Below the pieces are notes generated by a model that was not told the origin of the DNA, ran no database searches, and saw nothing but the letters and a program-made list of their open reading frames with translations. From Enterovibrio calviensis DSM 14347 (GTDB taxonomy: Bacteria > Pseudomonadota > Gammaproteobacteria > Enterobacterales > Vibrionaceae): DNA of 64,000 bases. The stretch covers positions 124,001 through 188,000 of the forward strand of contig NZ_JHZA01000008.1 of assembly GCF_000621165.1 (NCBI RefSeq), written 5' to 3'. This document shows, piece after piece, positions 52,885 through 61,182 of the stretch (its first letter is position 1; each line of letters starts with the position of its first letter). The position numbers and the translations under genes are program-made.

Positions 52885-52917
52885 AGGCGGCCCCGTTAAG
52901 TCTTACAGAGGGCGCCA
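52885..52917 (+). pseudogene. Remnant of a fourth tRNA-Asn
   Basis: GGCGGCCCCGTTAA resembles the anticodon arm GGCGGACTGTTAA. It runs straight into GTCTTACAGAGGGCGCCA, which matches the 3' end GTCTTGCAGGGGGAGCCA with three changes. The 5' part and about 20 internal bases are missing. It sits where a tRNA would be expected, between two copies of the repeated spacer. Confidence 0.7.
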
Positions 52918-52998
52918 CATTTTAAATGATTGGTTCGTAGAACGAGTCATCGGTTTGAGATTATCGCTACGCGATAGTGAACAAGCCACACAATCTGT

Positions 52999-53074
52999 TC
53001 CCCCTTAGTTCAGTCGGTAGAACGGCGGACTGTTAATCCGTATGTCGCAAGTTCAAGTCTTGCAGGGGGAGCCA
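52999..53074 (+). tRNA. tRNA-Asn (GTT)
   Basis: 76 nt with encoded CCA. Anticodon at 53032-53034. Identical to the third copy; D loop AGTCGG. Confidence 0.98.
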
Positions 53075-53154
53075 CTTTTCATGGTTTGTTCTAATAACGA
53101 ATCATTGGTTTGATGATTATCGCTTTGCGATAGTGAGCAAGCCACACAATCTGT

Positions 53155-53230
53155 TCCCCCTTAGTTCAGTCGGTAGAACGGCGGACTGTTAATCCGTATG
53201 TCGCAAGTTCAAGTCTTGCAGGGGGAGCCA
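53155..53230 (+). tRNA. tRNA-Asn (GTT)
   Basis: 76 nt with encoded CCA. Anticodon at 53188-53190. Separated from the second copy by an 80-bp spacer that repeats part of the earlier spacers. Confidence 0.98.
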
Positions 53231-53237
53231 CTTTTAG

Positions 53238-53268
53238 AAAACCTAGTCCTCTGACTAGGTTTTTTTTC
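53238..53268 (+). terminator. tRNA-Asn cluster terminator
   Basis: AACCTAGTC/GACTAGGTT stem with a CTCT loop, then eight T. The 305 bp from here to rsxA hold no gene and probably the rsx promoter. Confidence 0.92.
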
Positions 53269-53573
53269 GCCTTTTTTTCAGTTCCTATGCTGATAGTTCC
53301 CCTCAGCAACACCTACCGTCATTTCACTGACAGACAATGAATGAAACCTTGTTGAATGGTTCGGACACTTTTACCTCCAGATACATTGATCCCTTTGAAA
53401 ATCACTCTACGTAACTGTTACTAATGGTTTGCTCGCATGTAAATCAACATGCATTTTTGCTCAAAGATCGCTCGCTATCGGCATTTTGCCTAAAAACCCT
53501 GCCGCCTATCTGTTGTTATAGCGGCGTCAAACGCCGATAATACAAAGATCTTTATAAATTTTCGAAGAATGGC

Positions 53574-54155
53574 ATGACTGAGTATTTGTTGCTTCTTGTC
53601 GGCACTGTCCTAGTGAACAACTTTGTGTTGGTTAAGTTTCTTGGCCTATGCCCATTTATGGGTGTCTCCAAGAAACTTGAAACAGCAATTGGGATGGGGT
53701 TGGCGACCACCTTTGTATTGACTCTCGCGTCAATAAGCGCCTATTTGGTCGAAACCTATGTGTTAGCACCGTTAGGCCTAGAGTACTTGCGTACCCTTAG
53801 TTTTATTCTCGTGATCGCCGTTGTTGTTCAATTCACCGAAATGGTGGTGCACAAAACCAGCCCGACACTTTACCGATTACTCGGTATTTTTCTGCCGCTC
53901 ATTACGACCAACTGCGCGGTATTAGGCGTCGCACTGCTGAACATCAATGAAAGACACAACTTTATTGAGTCCATTATCTATGGTTTTGGCGCAGCAGCAG
54001 GTTTCTCATTGGTACTGATTCTTTTTGCAGCAATGCGTGAACGAATTGCTGCGGCTGATGTACCTCAGCCTTTCCGCGGAGCTTCTATCGCGATGATCAC
54101 CGCTGGCCTTATGTCGCTGGCATTTATGGGCTTTACTGGGTTGGTGAAACTGTAA
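53574..54155 (+). CDS. rsxA: Electron transport complex subunit RsxA
   Basis: Integral membrane subunit of the Rsx (Rnf-like) ferredoxin/NAD(P)H electron-transfer complex, 193 residues with six helices. The opening [20 protein letters not shown] and the segments [20 protein letters not shown] and [14 protein letters not shown] carry the membrane Cys residues expected to hold an Fe-S cluster with RsxE. The stop codon overlaps the rsxB start by one base. First of rsxABCDGE-nth. In E. coli this complex also helps reduce SoxR. Confidence 0.98.
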   Translation: MTEYLLLLVGTVLVNNFVLVKFLGLCPFMGVSKKLETAIGMGLATTFVLTLASISAYLVETYVLAPLGLEYLRTLSFILVIAVVVQFTEMVVHKTSPTLYRLLGIFLPLITTNCAVLGVALLNINERHNFIESIIYGFGAAAGFSLVLILFAAMRERIAAADVPQPFRGASIAMITAGLMSLAFMGFTGLVKL

Positions 54156-54736
54156 TGACCGGGATTTTAATTGCGGTATTAGCGATTGCTGTACTTGCCG
54201 CTATTTTTGGTATTTTGCTTGGGTTTGCCTCTATTCGCTTCAAAGTCGAAGCTGACCCCATTGTTGAACAAATTGATGCCATTCTGCCTCAAACACAGTG
54301 CGGTCAATGTGGCTATCCGGGTTGCCGTCCTTACGCACAAGCCATTGCCAATGGCGATACCATCAATAAATGCCCTCCAGGTGGTCAAGCGACTATTGAA
54401 AAGCTCGCTAACCTTATGGGTGTTGAAGCAACAGAAACTGCTCACGAAGAAGAAGCGGTTAAGACCGTGGCTTTCATTTACGAAGATGACTGTATTGGTT
54501 GCACAAAATGCATCCAAGCTTGCCCAGTCGACGCCATTATTGGTAGCACAAAAGCCATGCACACTATCATCAAAGACGAGTGCACTGGTTGTGATTTGTG
54601 TGTAGCCCCTTGCCCCACTGACTGTATTGAAATGATCCCTGTAAAAACCACACCTGAAACTTGGAAATGGCAGCTGGAACAAATTCCTGTTGTTCAATTG
54701 TCTGACACGCCGCCGAAGGGAGCTGAGAAAGCATGA
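54155..54736 (+). CDS. rsxB: Electron transport complex ferredoxin subunit RsxB
   Basis: Multi-cluster Fe-S protein, 193 residues. One N-terminal membrane helix precedes a four-Cys cluster domain ([15 protein letters not shown]...KCPPGG). Two ferredoxin-type 4Fe-4S motifs follow, [12 protein letters not shown] and [12 protein letters not shown]. It passes electrons between soluble donors and the membrane subunits. It overlaps rsxA by one base and rsxC by four. Confidence 0.98.
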   Translation: MTGILIAVLAIAVLAAIFGILLGFASIRFKVEADPIVEQIDAILPQTQCGQCGYPGCRPYAQAIANGDTINKCPPGGQATIEKLANLMGVEATETAHEEEAVKTVAFIYEDDCIGCTKCIQACPVDAIIGSTKAMHTIIKDECTGCDLCVAPCPTDCIEMIPVKTTPETWKWQLEQIPVVQLSDTPPKGAEKA

Positions 54737-57345
54737 GCGCCCTTATCGAACAAATAAAACAAGGCCAAGTCTGGGATTTTCATGGTGGTATTCATCCACC
54801 AGAAAACAAACGTCAGTCAAGTGAACAGGGTATATTGCCCGCAGATATTCCAAATGAAATCGTGTTGCCGCTGAAGCAACACATCGGAACGACAGGACAA
54901 GTATTAGTTAGCGTCGGAGACAAAGTACTAAAAGGTCAACCACTGACAAAATCAGATATTTTGCAGTGCTGCCCTGTTCATGCTCCAACATCAGGAGACG
55001 TGATTGCCATAGAGCCACGTACCATTGCGCATGCATCAGGTTTATCCGAAACCTGCATTGTTATTCGCCCTGATTTTGAAGATGCGTGGTGTGAGAAAAC
55101 CTGCCTATCTGATTTCAGCCAAGCCTCGCCAGAAACACTCATTGATCATATTCGAATGATGGGTATTGCAGGTATGGGTGGTGCCGGCTTCCCTTCCGCT
55201 CGAAAACTACAAACGGCATTGGCTCGCACAGAAGTGCTGATCATCAATGGCGCTGAGTGTGAACCTTACATCACCGCAGATGATCGCTTGATGCAAGAGC
55301 GCGCGGAAGAGATCATTCAAGGTGTTGAAGTCCTGCAGCATATCGTCACGCCTCAAATGACGGTTCTCGCGCTCGAAGACAATAAGCCCGAAGCCATTGC
55401 AGCCCTGAAAGCCGCGACGGTAGGTAAATCAAACATTTTGGTACAAGTCGTCCCTACCAAATATCCGTCTGGTGGCGAGAAGCAACTGATCAAACTGATC
55501 ACAGGGAAAGAGGTTCCAGCGAAATCCATTCCCGCCGCGATTGGCGTAATGATGCAGAACGTCGGAACGGTTTTCGCCATTAAACGCGCAGTGATCGATG
55601 GTGAGCCACTCATTGAACGTGTGGTAACCCTCACCGGCACGACACTGGATGAGCAAAGAAACCGCTGGGCGCTACTAGGCACTCCGGTTCGCTTCTTGTT
55701 GGACAAACATGGTTATCAACCTGACCCTAAACTCGAACGGCTGATCATTGGCGGCCCAATGATGGGCTATACCGTGCCGCATGCTGATGTGCCAGTCACC
55801 AAAGTGACTAACTGCATTTTGGTTCCAGGCCAACGTGAAATATCTCCTTCGCAAGGTGAGATGGCGTGTATTCGCTGCAGTGCGTGCGCGGAAGTTTGCC
55901 CTGCATCTTTATTGCCTCAGCAATTGCAGTGGTATGCCAAAGACCAAGATTTCGACAAGTGCCAAGAATACGACCTCTTCGATTGCATCGAATGCGGCGC
56001 TTGCGCTTACGTCTGCCCTAGTGAAATTCCGTTGGTACAGTATTACCGACAAGCAAAGGCTGAAATTCGCACGCGTGACGCTGAGAAACTGGCTGCGGAA
56101 AGAGCCCGCGAACGTTTTGAAGCGAAAAAGCTTCGCATGGAGCGTGAAAAGCAGCAACGCGAAGAACGCCACAAAAAGGCTGCGGAAAACCGCCGCCAAG
56201 CCATGGCGAAATCTGACGACGGCGATGCCATTGCTGCTGCTATTGCCCGCGTAAAGGCGAAATCAGAGCAAGGAAATGCAGCCACTGCCGTTAAACCCGC
56301 CGTTGCCGCCGCAATTGCTAAGGCCAAAGCCAAGCAAGCGGAAGCCGCTGCTCAAGGACTGAGTGAACCCGACAACAGTGAAATGAAGCAGTTGCGTGAA
56401 GAACGCAAACGTCTCGCACGCGAGCGAAAAGCATCAGAACAATCAGAGACTGAGACCTCATCGCCAGAAACTACTGACGCCGATCCAAAGAAAGCGGCGG
56501 CTGCTGCTGCTATTGCTCGCGCCAAAGCACGTAAAGCGACACCGCAATCCGGCGCTGAGACGTCAACAGAAGAAGCATCTGAAGCAGATCCGAAAAAAGC
56601 CGCTGTTGCTGCCGCCATTGCCCGAGCCAAAGCACGTAAAGCGACACAACAACCCGACGCTGAGGCCCCAACGGAAGAAGCTTCTGAAGCGGACCCGAAA
56701 AAAGCCGCTGTTGCTGCTGCCATTGCCCGAGCCAAAGCACGTAAAGCCGCTCAACAAGCTGAAACCGAAGCGCCAGTGGAAGACGTCGTCGCTGAACAGA
56801 GTGCTGCTTCTGAGCCTGAAGCCGCAGACGTTGATCCCAAGAAAGCTGCGGTCGCCGCTGCCATTGCCCGAGCCAAAGCACGTAAAGCCGCTCAACAAGC
56901 TGAGACCGATGCGCCAGAAGAAGACGTAGTCGCTGAACAGAGCGCTGCTTCGGAGCCTGAAGTCGCAGACGTTGATCCCAAGAAAGCTGCGGTAGCCGCT
57001 GCCATAGCCCGCGCCAAAGCACGTAAAGCCGCACAGCAAGCCGAAACCGATGCGCCAGTGGAAGACGCCAGTGCTGAACAAATCGCTACTCCGGAACCTG
57101 AAGTCGCAGACGTTGACCCAAAGAAAGCTGCGGTAGCCGCTGCCATTGCCCGCGCCAAAGCACGTAAAGCTGCACAGCAAGCCGAAACCGATGCGCCAGT
57201 GGAAGACGCAAGCGCTGAACAAAGCGCGGCTTCGGAACCTGAAGTCGCAAACGTTGATCCCAAGAAAGCCGCTGTCGCCGCTGCCATTGCTCGTGCCAAA
57301 GCACGTAAAGCTGCACAGAATAAAACTAATAATGAGGATGAGTAA
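54733..57345 (+). CDS. rsxC: Electron transport complex subunit RsxC with repeat tail
   Basis: Soluble NADH/flavin-binding subunit, 870 residues. Residues about 1-450 are the conserved core, with the glycine loop [34 protein letters not shown], and two 4Fe-4S motifs ([24 protein letters not shown]). A charged coiled-coil of about 130 residues follows ([18 protein letters not shown]). The last ~290 residues are seven copies of a [19 protein letters not shown] unit. E. coli RsxC is 740 residues, so most of the extra length is repeat. The tail's role is unknown; helical Ala/Lys repeats of this kind occur in other RsxC proteins. Confidence 0.97.
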   Translation: MSALIEQIKQGQVWDFHGGIHPPENKRQSSEQGILPADIPNEIVLPLKQHIGTTGQVLVSVGDKVLKGQPLTKSDILQCCPVHAPTSGDVIAIEPRTIAHASGLSETCIVIRPDFEDAWCEKTCLSDFSQASPETLIDHIRMMGIAGMGGAGFPSARKLQTALARTEVLIINGAECEPYITADDRLMQERAEEIIQGVEVLQHIVTPQMTVLALEDNKPEAIAALKAATVGKSNILVQVVPTKYPSGGEKQLIKLITGKEVPAKSIPAAIGVMMQNVGTVFAIKRAVIDGEPLIERVVTLTGTTLDEQRNRWALLGTPVRFLLDKHGYQPDPKLERLIIGGPMMGYTVPHADVPVTKVTNCILVPGQREISPSQGEMACIRCSACAEVCPASLLPQQLQWYAKDQDFDKCQEYDLFDCIECGACAYVCPSEIPLVQYYRQAKAEIRTRDAEKLAAERARERFEAKKLRMEREKQQREERHKKAAENRRQAMAKSDDGDAIAAAIARVKAKSEQGNAATAVKPAVAAAIAKAKAKQAEAAAQGLSEPDNSEMKQLREERKRLARERKASEQSETETSSPETTDADPKKAAAAAAIARAKARKATPQSGAETSTEEASEADPKKAAVAAAIARAKARKATQQPDAEAPTEEASEADPKKAAVAAAIARAKARKAAQQAETEAPVEDVVAEQSAASEPEAADVDPKKAAVAAAIARAKARKAAQQAETDAPEEDVVAEQSAASEPEVADVDPKKAAVAAAIARAKARKAAQQAETDAPVEDASAEQIATPEPEVADVDPKKAAVAAAIARAKARKAAQQAETDAPVEDASAEQSAASEPEVANVDPKKAAVAAAIARAKARKAAQNKTNNEDE
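56482..57342 (+). repeat. Tandem coding repeats in rsxC (7 units)
   Basis: Units start at 56482, 56587, 56692, 56833, 56974, 57115 and 57256. The first two are 105 bp (35 residues), the next four 141 bp (47 residues), and the last is partial. Each opens with DPKKAA(A/V)[12 protein letters not shown] followed by an acidic linker. The near identity of the 141-bp units points to recent duplication or gene conversion. Confidence 0.95.
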
Positions 57346-57347
57346 CC

Positions 57348-58409
57348 GTGGCCTTTTTTATTGCCAGTAGTCCACACAGCCATAACCGCAAAAGTACCAG
57401 CGACATCATGAGGATGGTGTTGCTATGTACCCTACCCGGTATTGCGGCACTCTGTTATTTCTTTGGCTGGGGCGTACTTTTTCAAGTTGCTATTGCGTCA
57501 GTAACGGCCATGCTTGCCGAAGCGGCTGTCGTTGCCCTTCGTAAACGTCCCGTAAAACGCTATCTGCAAGATAACTCGGCGCTGTTAACTGGCTTATTAA
57601 TCGGTATTTCCATTCCGCCATTTGCACCATGGTGGATTGCGGTCATTGGTAGCTTGTTTGCCATTGTGATAGCCAAACACCTATACGGTGGCCTTGGGCA
57701 AAACCCATTTAACCCAGCTATGGTTGCCTACGTCGTATTGCTTATCTCTTTCCCTGTGCAAATGACCACATGGTTGCCACCCGTTTCTCTTATCGCACAG
57801 CCACTCGGCATTATGGACAGTGCATCAAGCATTTTCACAGGCTTGAGCACCGACGGGTTTAGCGTTAACCAACTGCGCGTTGCCGCCGATGGCATGACCA
57901 TGGCGACACCACTAGACACGGTAAAAACCGCGTTGTTGGCGGGTAATACCGTATCAGAAGCCGTGCAACTCCCGGTTTTCGACACTTTTGCGGGTATCGG
58001 TTGGGGATGGGTCAATGTCGCGTTCTTAGTGGGTGGATTGGCGCTCATCAAACAGCGCATCATTCAATGGCAAATCCCAACCGCCATGATAGGTTCCCTG
58101 TTAGTGTTAAGTACCATGGGGTATGCAATCAGTCCCGATGCAGTAGCCTCTCCGGTGCTTCACCTGTTTTCTGGCGCTACTATGCTAGGGGCATTTTTCA
58201 TTGCCACTGATCCCGTTTCTGCCTCTACCACAACCAAAGGCCGATTGGTGTTCGGTGCCATGATCGGCACACTCGTCTATTTGATCCGAACCTTTGGCGG
58301 CTTCCCAGATGGCGTTGCCTTTGCCGTTCTGATCGCCAACATGTGCGTGCCGTTGATCGACTACTACACCAAACCCACCGCTTACGGCTACAAGAAGGAA
58401 AGCAAATGA
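57348..58409 (+). CDS. rsxD: Electron transport complex subunit RsxD
   Basis: Integral membrane flavoprotein, 353 residues with about nine helices. The SGAT motif in [20 protein letters not shown] should carry covalently bound FMN on Thr. Other conserved segments are [17 protein letters not shown] and [20 protein letters not shown]. The start at 57348 is two bases after the rsxC stop codon. Its TGA overlaps the rsxG start (ATGA). Confidence 0.97.
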   Translation: MAFFIASSPHSHNRKSTSDIMRMVLLCTLPGIAALCYFFGWGVLFQVAIASVTAMLAEAAVVALRKRPVKRYLQDNSALLTGLLIGISIPPFAPWWIAVIGSLFAIVIAKHLYGGLGQNPFNPAMVAYVVLLISFPVQMTTWLPPVSLIAQPLGIMDSASSIFTGLSTDGFSVNQLRVAADGMTMATPLDTVKTALLAGNTVSEAVQLPVFDTFAGIGWGWVNVAFLVGGLALIKQRIIQWQIPTAMIGSLLVLSTMGYAISPDAVASPVLHLFSGATMLGAFFIATDPVSASTTTKGRLVFGAMIGTLVYLIRTFGGFPDGVAFAVLIANMCVPLIDYYTKPTAYGYKKESK

Positions 58410-59038
58410 TCCGCGCCATGCGAAACAATGGGGCCATACTGGCTCTGGCTGCGCTGCTTTCAACAGGGTTGGTTGCAGTAACCAACACACTGACAAAAGA
58501 CACCATTGCAGAACAAGAACGCATACAACTGTTGCAGGTTCTCAATCAAGTTATCCCTGCGGATTTGCATGATAATGCGCTGGCGAAACAATGCACCCTA
58601 GTGCGCAATGCAAGCTTAGGTACAGACGCCCCTATGCCGGTCTACATCGCGACCAAAGAGGGGAAAACCACCGCCCTGGCAATCGAAGCCATTGCGCCTG
58701 ATGGATACAATGGCGCCATTAAGGTCTTAGTCGGTATCGATGCTAACAACACAGTACTTGGCGTGCGTGTACTAAAACACGCCGAAACACCGGGACTGGG
58801 TGACAAAATTGACCTGAACATTTCAGATTGGATTTTGTCGCTTAGTGACAAAACCGTCGAAAGTGCAGATGATAAACGCTGGGCTGTTTACAAAGACGGT
58901 GGACAGTTTGACCAATTTACGGGGGCAACCATCACCCCTAGAGCCGTGGTCAGCGCAGCGAGAAGTGCGGCATGGTACGCCATGCAAAACATTGACACGA
59001 TCACTCGTCAGCCGCTTAATTGTGGAGATGCATCATGA
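58406..59038 (+). CDS. rsxG: Electron transport complex subunit RsxG
   Basis: FMN-bearing subunit, 210 residues. One N-terminal membrane helix ([21 protein letters not shown]) anchors a periplasmic FMN-binding domain. The flavinylated Thr is in [11 protein letters not shown]. The segment [15 protein letters not shown] is family-typical. I choose ATG 58406 ([12 protein letters not shown]), overlapping the rsxD stop. It overlaps rsxE by four bases (ATGA). Confidence 0.96.
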   Translation: MIRAMRNNGAILALAALLSTGLVAVTNTLTKDTIAEQERIQLLQVLNQVIPADLHDNALAKQCTLVRNASLGTDAPMPVYIATKEGKTTALAIEAIAPDGYNGAIKVLVGIDANNTVLGVRVLKHAETPGLGDKIDLNISDWILSLSDKTVESADDKRWAVYKDGGQFDQFTGATITPRAVVSAARSAAWYAMQNIDTITRQPLNCGDAS

Positions 59039-59727
59039 GCCAAAACAATGAACTAATGAAGAATGGACTGTGGCTGAACAACCCAGCTCTGGTTCAGCTA
59101 CTTGGCCTGTGCCCTCTTTTGGCCGTATCAGCGACAGTAACAAACGCATTAGGGCTCGGCCTTGCTACCTTGCTCGTATTAGTTGGATCAAACCTGATCG
59201 TGTCATTGGTACGCGAATGGGTACCCAAAGAAGTCCGAATTCCAATTTTCGTCATGATTATTGCCTCATTGGTAACTTGTGTTCAGCTACTCATGAACGC
59301 TTATGCTTTTGGCTTGTACCAATCTCTGGGGATTTTCATTCCCCTCATCGTGACCAACTGCATCATTATTGGTCGTGCTGAAGCTTTTGCCTCAAAGAAC
59401 ACACCATTGCCTTCTGCGCTAGATGGCTTTTGGATGGGGATGGGCATGACCGCAGCTCTTGTTGTTCTGGGCGCTATCCGTGAGCTAATGGGGAACGGTA
59501 CGCTATTTGATGGTGCAGATCGCTTACTGGGCGATTGGGCAGCAGGGCTTCGCATTGAAGTGTTTCACTTCGAGAGTCCATTCTTGCTTGCTATGTTGCC
59601 ACCGGGCGCATTTTTGACGGTTGGATTTATCATTGCAGCCAAAAATGTCATTGATGAACGCCAAGCCAAAAAACAACCAAAAGAGAAAGCGGTCATTGAA
59701 CGTGCTCGCATCACGTCGGCTGACTAA
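59035..59727 (+). CDS. rsxE: Electron transport complex subunit RsxE
   Basis: Integral membrane subunit related to RsxA, 230 residues with six helices. Conserved parts are [18 protein letters not shown] and [18 protein letters not shown], with the paired Cys mirrored in RsxA. I choose ATG 59035 ([11 protein letters not shown]) with GGAG seven bases upstream; an in-frame start 15 bases earlier is not supported. It precedes nth by 24 bp. Confidence 0.96.
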   Translation: MSQNNELMKNGLWLNNPALVQLLGLCPLLAVSATVTNALGLGLATLLVLVGSNLIVSLVREWVPKEVRIPIFVMIIASLVTCVQLLMNAYAFGLYQSLGIFIPLIVTNCIIIGRAEAFASKNTPLPSALDGFWMGMGMTAALVVLGAIRELMGNGTLFDGADRLLGDWAAGLRIEVFHFESPFLLAMLPPGAFLTVGFIIAAKNVIDERQAKKQPKEKAVIERARITSAD

Positions 59728-59751
59728 CACCAACTTTTCAATGGATGAAAA

Positions 59752-60393
59752 ATGAATAGCGAAAAACGTATTCAGATTTTGGAGCGATTGCGAGCTGAAA
59801 ACCCGCATCCAGAAACAGAGCTCAATTGGAACTCGCCATTTGAACTGCTGATCGCGGTACTGCTTTCTGCACAAGCCACGGATGTCAGTGTCAACAAAGC
59901 CACGGACAAGCTCTACCCCGCAGCAAATACGCCGCAGACGATATTGGATCTTGGCGTAGACGGCGTGAAGTCTTACATCAAGACCATCGGTTTGTTTAAC
60001 TCAAAAGCTGAAAACGTCATCAAGACTTGCCGGATTTTGGTTGAGCAGCACGGCGGGGAAATACCTGAAGATCGCGCGGCATTGGAGGCCTTGCCTGGTG
60101 TCGGAAGGAAAACAGCCAATGTCGTATTGAACACCGCTTTTGGATGGCCAACCATTGCTGTTGATACGCACATATTCCGCGTATCAAATCGCACCAAATT
60201 TGCGATGGGTAAAAATGTCGATGACGTTGAACAAAAGCTACTGAAAGTGGTTCCCAAAGAATTCAAAGTCGACGTTCATCACTGGCTTATTTTGCATGGC
60301 CGTTATACCTGTGTCGCTCGCAAGCCTCGCTGCGGTAGTTGTGTCATTGAAGATCTTTGCGAGTTCAAAGATAAAATCTACCCCGACGAGTGA
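59752..60393 (+). CDS. nth: Endonuclease III
   Basis: Bifunctional DNA glycosylase/AP lyase for oxidised pyrimidines, 213 residues. The helix-hairpin-helix LPGVGRKTANVVL carries catalytic K120, and D138 lies in IAVDTHIFRV. The 4Fe-4S ligands are C187, C194, C197 and C203. It closes the rsx operon, as in E. coli, possibly linking Fe-S/redox supply and repair. Confidence 0.98.
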   Translation: MNSEKRIQILERLRAENPHPETELNWNSPFELLIAVLLSAQATDVSVNKATDKLYPAANTPQTILDLGVDGVKSYIKTIGLFNSKAENVIKTCRILVEQHGGEIPEDRAALEALPGVGRKTANVVLNTAFGWPTIAVDTHIFRVSNRTKFAMGKNVDDVEQKLLKVVPKEFKVDVHHWLILHGRYTCVARKPRCGSCVIEDLCEFKDKIYPDE

Positions 60394-60478
60394 CCCGAAT
60401 TTCCGTACAATTTCATCGATTAAAGCGGCAGCATCACATTGACATTGTCTGCCAGAAACCTCATTTAAGGAGAGCAAC

Positions 60479-60895
60479 ATGAGCAACGGTCGTATTCTGC
60501 ATACCATGATCCGCGTTGGCGACTTGGATCGTTCCATCGGCTTCTATACCGACGTCATGGGCATGCAATTGCTCCGTAAAAATGAAAATGAGCAGTATGA
60601 ATATACACTCGCATTCGTGGGTTATGGCGACGAATCAACGGGTGCGGTTATCGAGTTGACGTACAACTGGGGCACGACTGAGTACGAGCAAGGTTCAGCA
60701 TTTGGTCATATTGCCATTGGTGTAGATGATATCTACGCGACCTGTGATGCTCTGCGCGCTGCCGGCGCAAACATCACCCGTGAGCCGGGCCCAGTAAAAG
60801 GTGGCTCGACAGAAATCGCGTTTGTGGAAGACCCAGATGGCTATAAAATTGAGCTAATTCAAAACAAAAGTGCATCTGCTGGTCTTGGTGACTAG
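60479..60895 (+). CDS. gloA: Lactoylglutathione lyase (glyoxalase I)
   Basis: Converts the methylglyoxal-glutathione hemithioacetal to S-lactoylglutathione. The 138-residue protein has expected metal ligands H8, E59, H77 and E125, equivalent to H5/E56/H74/E122 of the nickel-dependent E. coli enzyme with a three-residue offset. AAGGAGAG precedes ATG 60479. It stands alone after nth, 85 bp downstream. Confidence 0.97.
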   Translation: MSNGRILHTMIRVGDLDRSIGFYTDVMGMQLLRKNENEQYEYTLAFVGYGDESTGAVIELTYNWGTTEYEQGSAFGHIAIGVDDIYATCDALRAAGANITREPGPVKGGSTEIAFVEDPDGYKIELIQNKSASAGLGD

Positions 60896-60943
60896 GTCGA
60901 AGGTAAACGTTACCTAAGCAAAACGCCTCCAAACCAATGCCAA

Positions 60944-60987
60944 GGGCTGAGTTCGACAACGCAACGAATTCAGCCCATTATTTTCTC
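60944..60987 (+). terminator. Probable gloA terminator
   Basis: GGGCTGAGTTC and GAATTCAGCCC pair over 11 positions with one G-U, around an 11-base loop. ATTATTTTCTC follows. The loop is large and the T tract interrupted, so this is moderate evidence. Confidence 0.55.
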
Positions 60988-61182
60988 AGCCCGCTCCAAA
61001 AACTTCCTTCCCTTGCTATCTTCACGGTCACATCATAGTGACACCAAAAATATTTGAATTTGACCAAATCAAGTTCATTTCACAATTTCGTGATGGCATT
61101 CAAACGATTAAACGAATAAGTCCTGCCCAAAATTTGTTCTGGTATGCTCTATTTACTATCTCATTTTTAAGACAAATTAAGT

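Noticed and set aside
52738..53230. Repeat-spacer pattern resembling a CRISPR array
   Set aside because: The repeats are 76-nt tRNA-Asn genes with CCA ends, and the spacers are related to each other.
56352..57383. Several long antisense and alternate-frame open frames across the rsxC repeats
   Set aside because: They are by-products of the GC-rich tandem coding repeat. They are low-complexity and lack ribosome binding sites, while the rsxC frame carries the family motifs.
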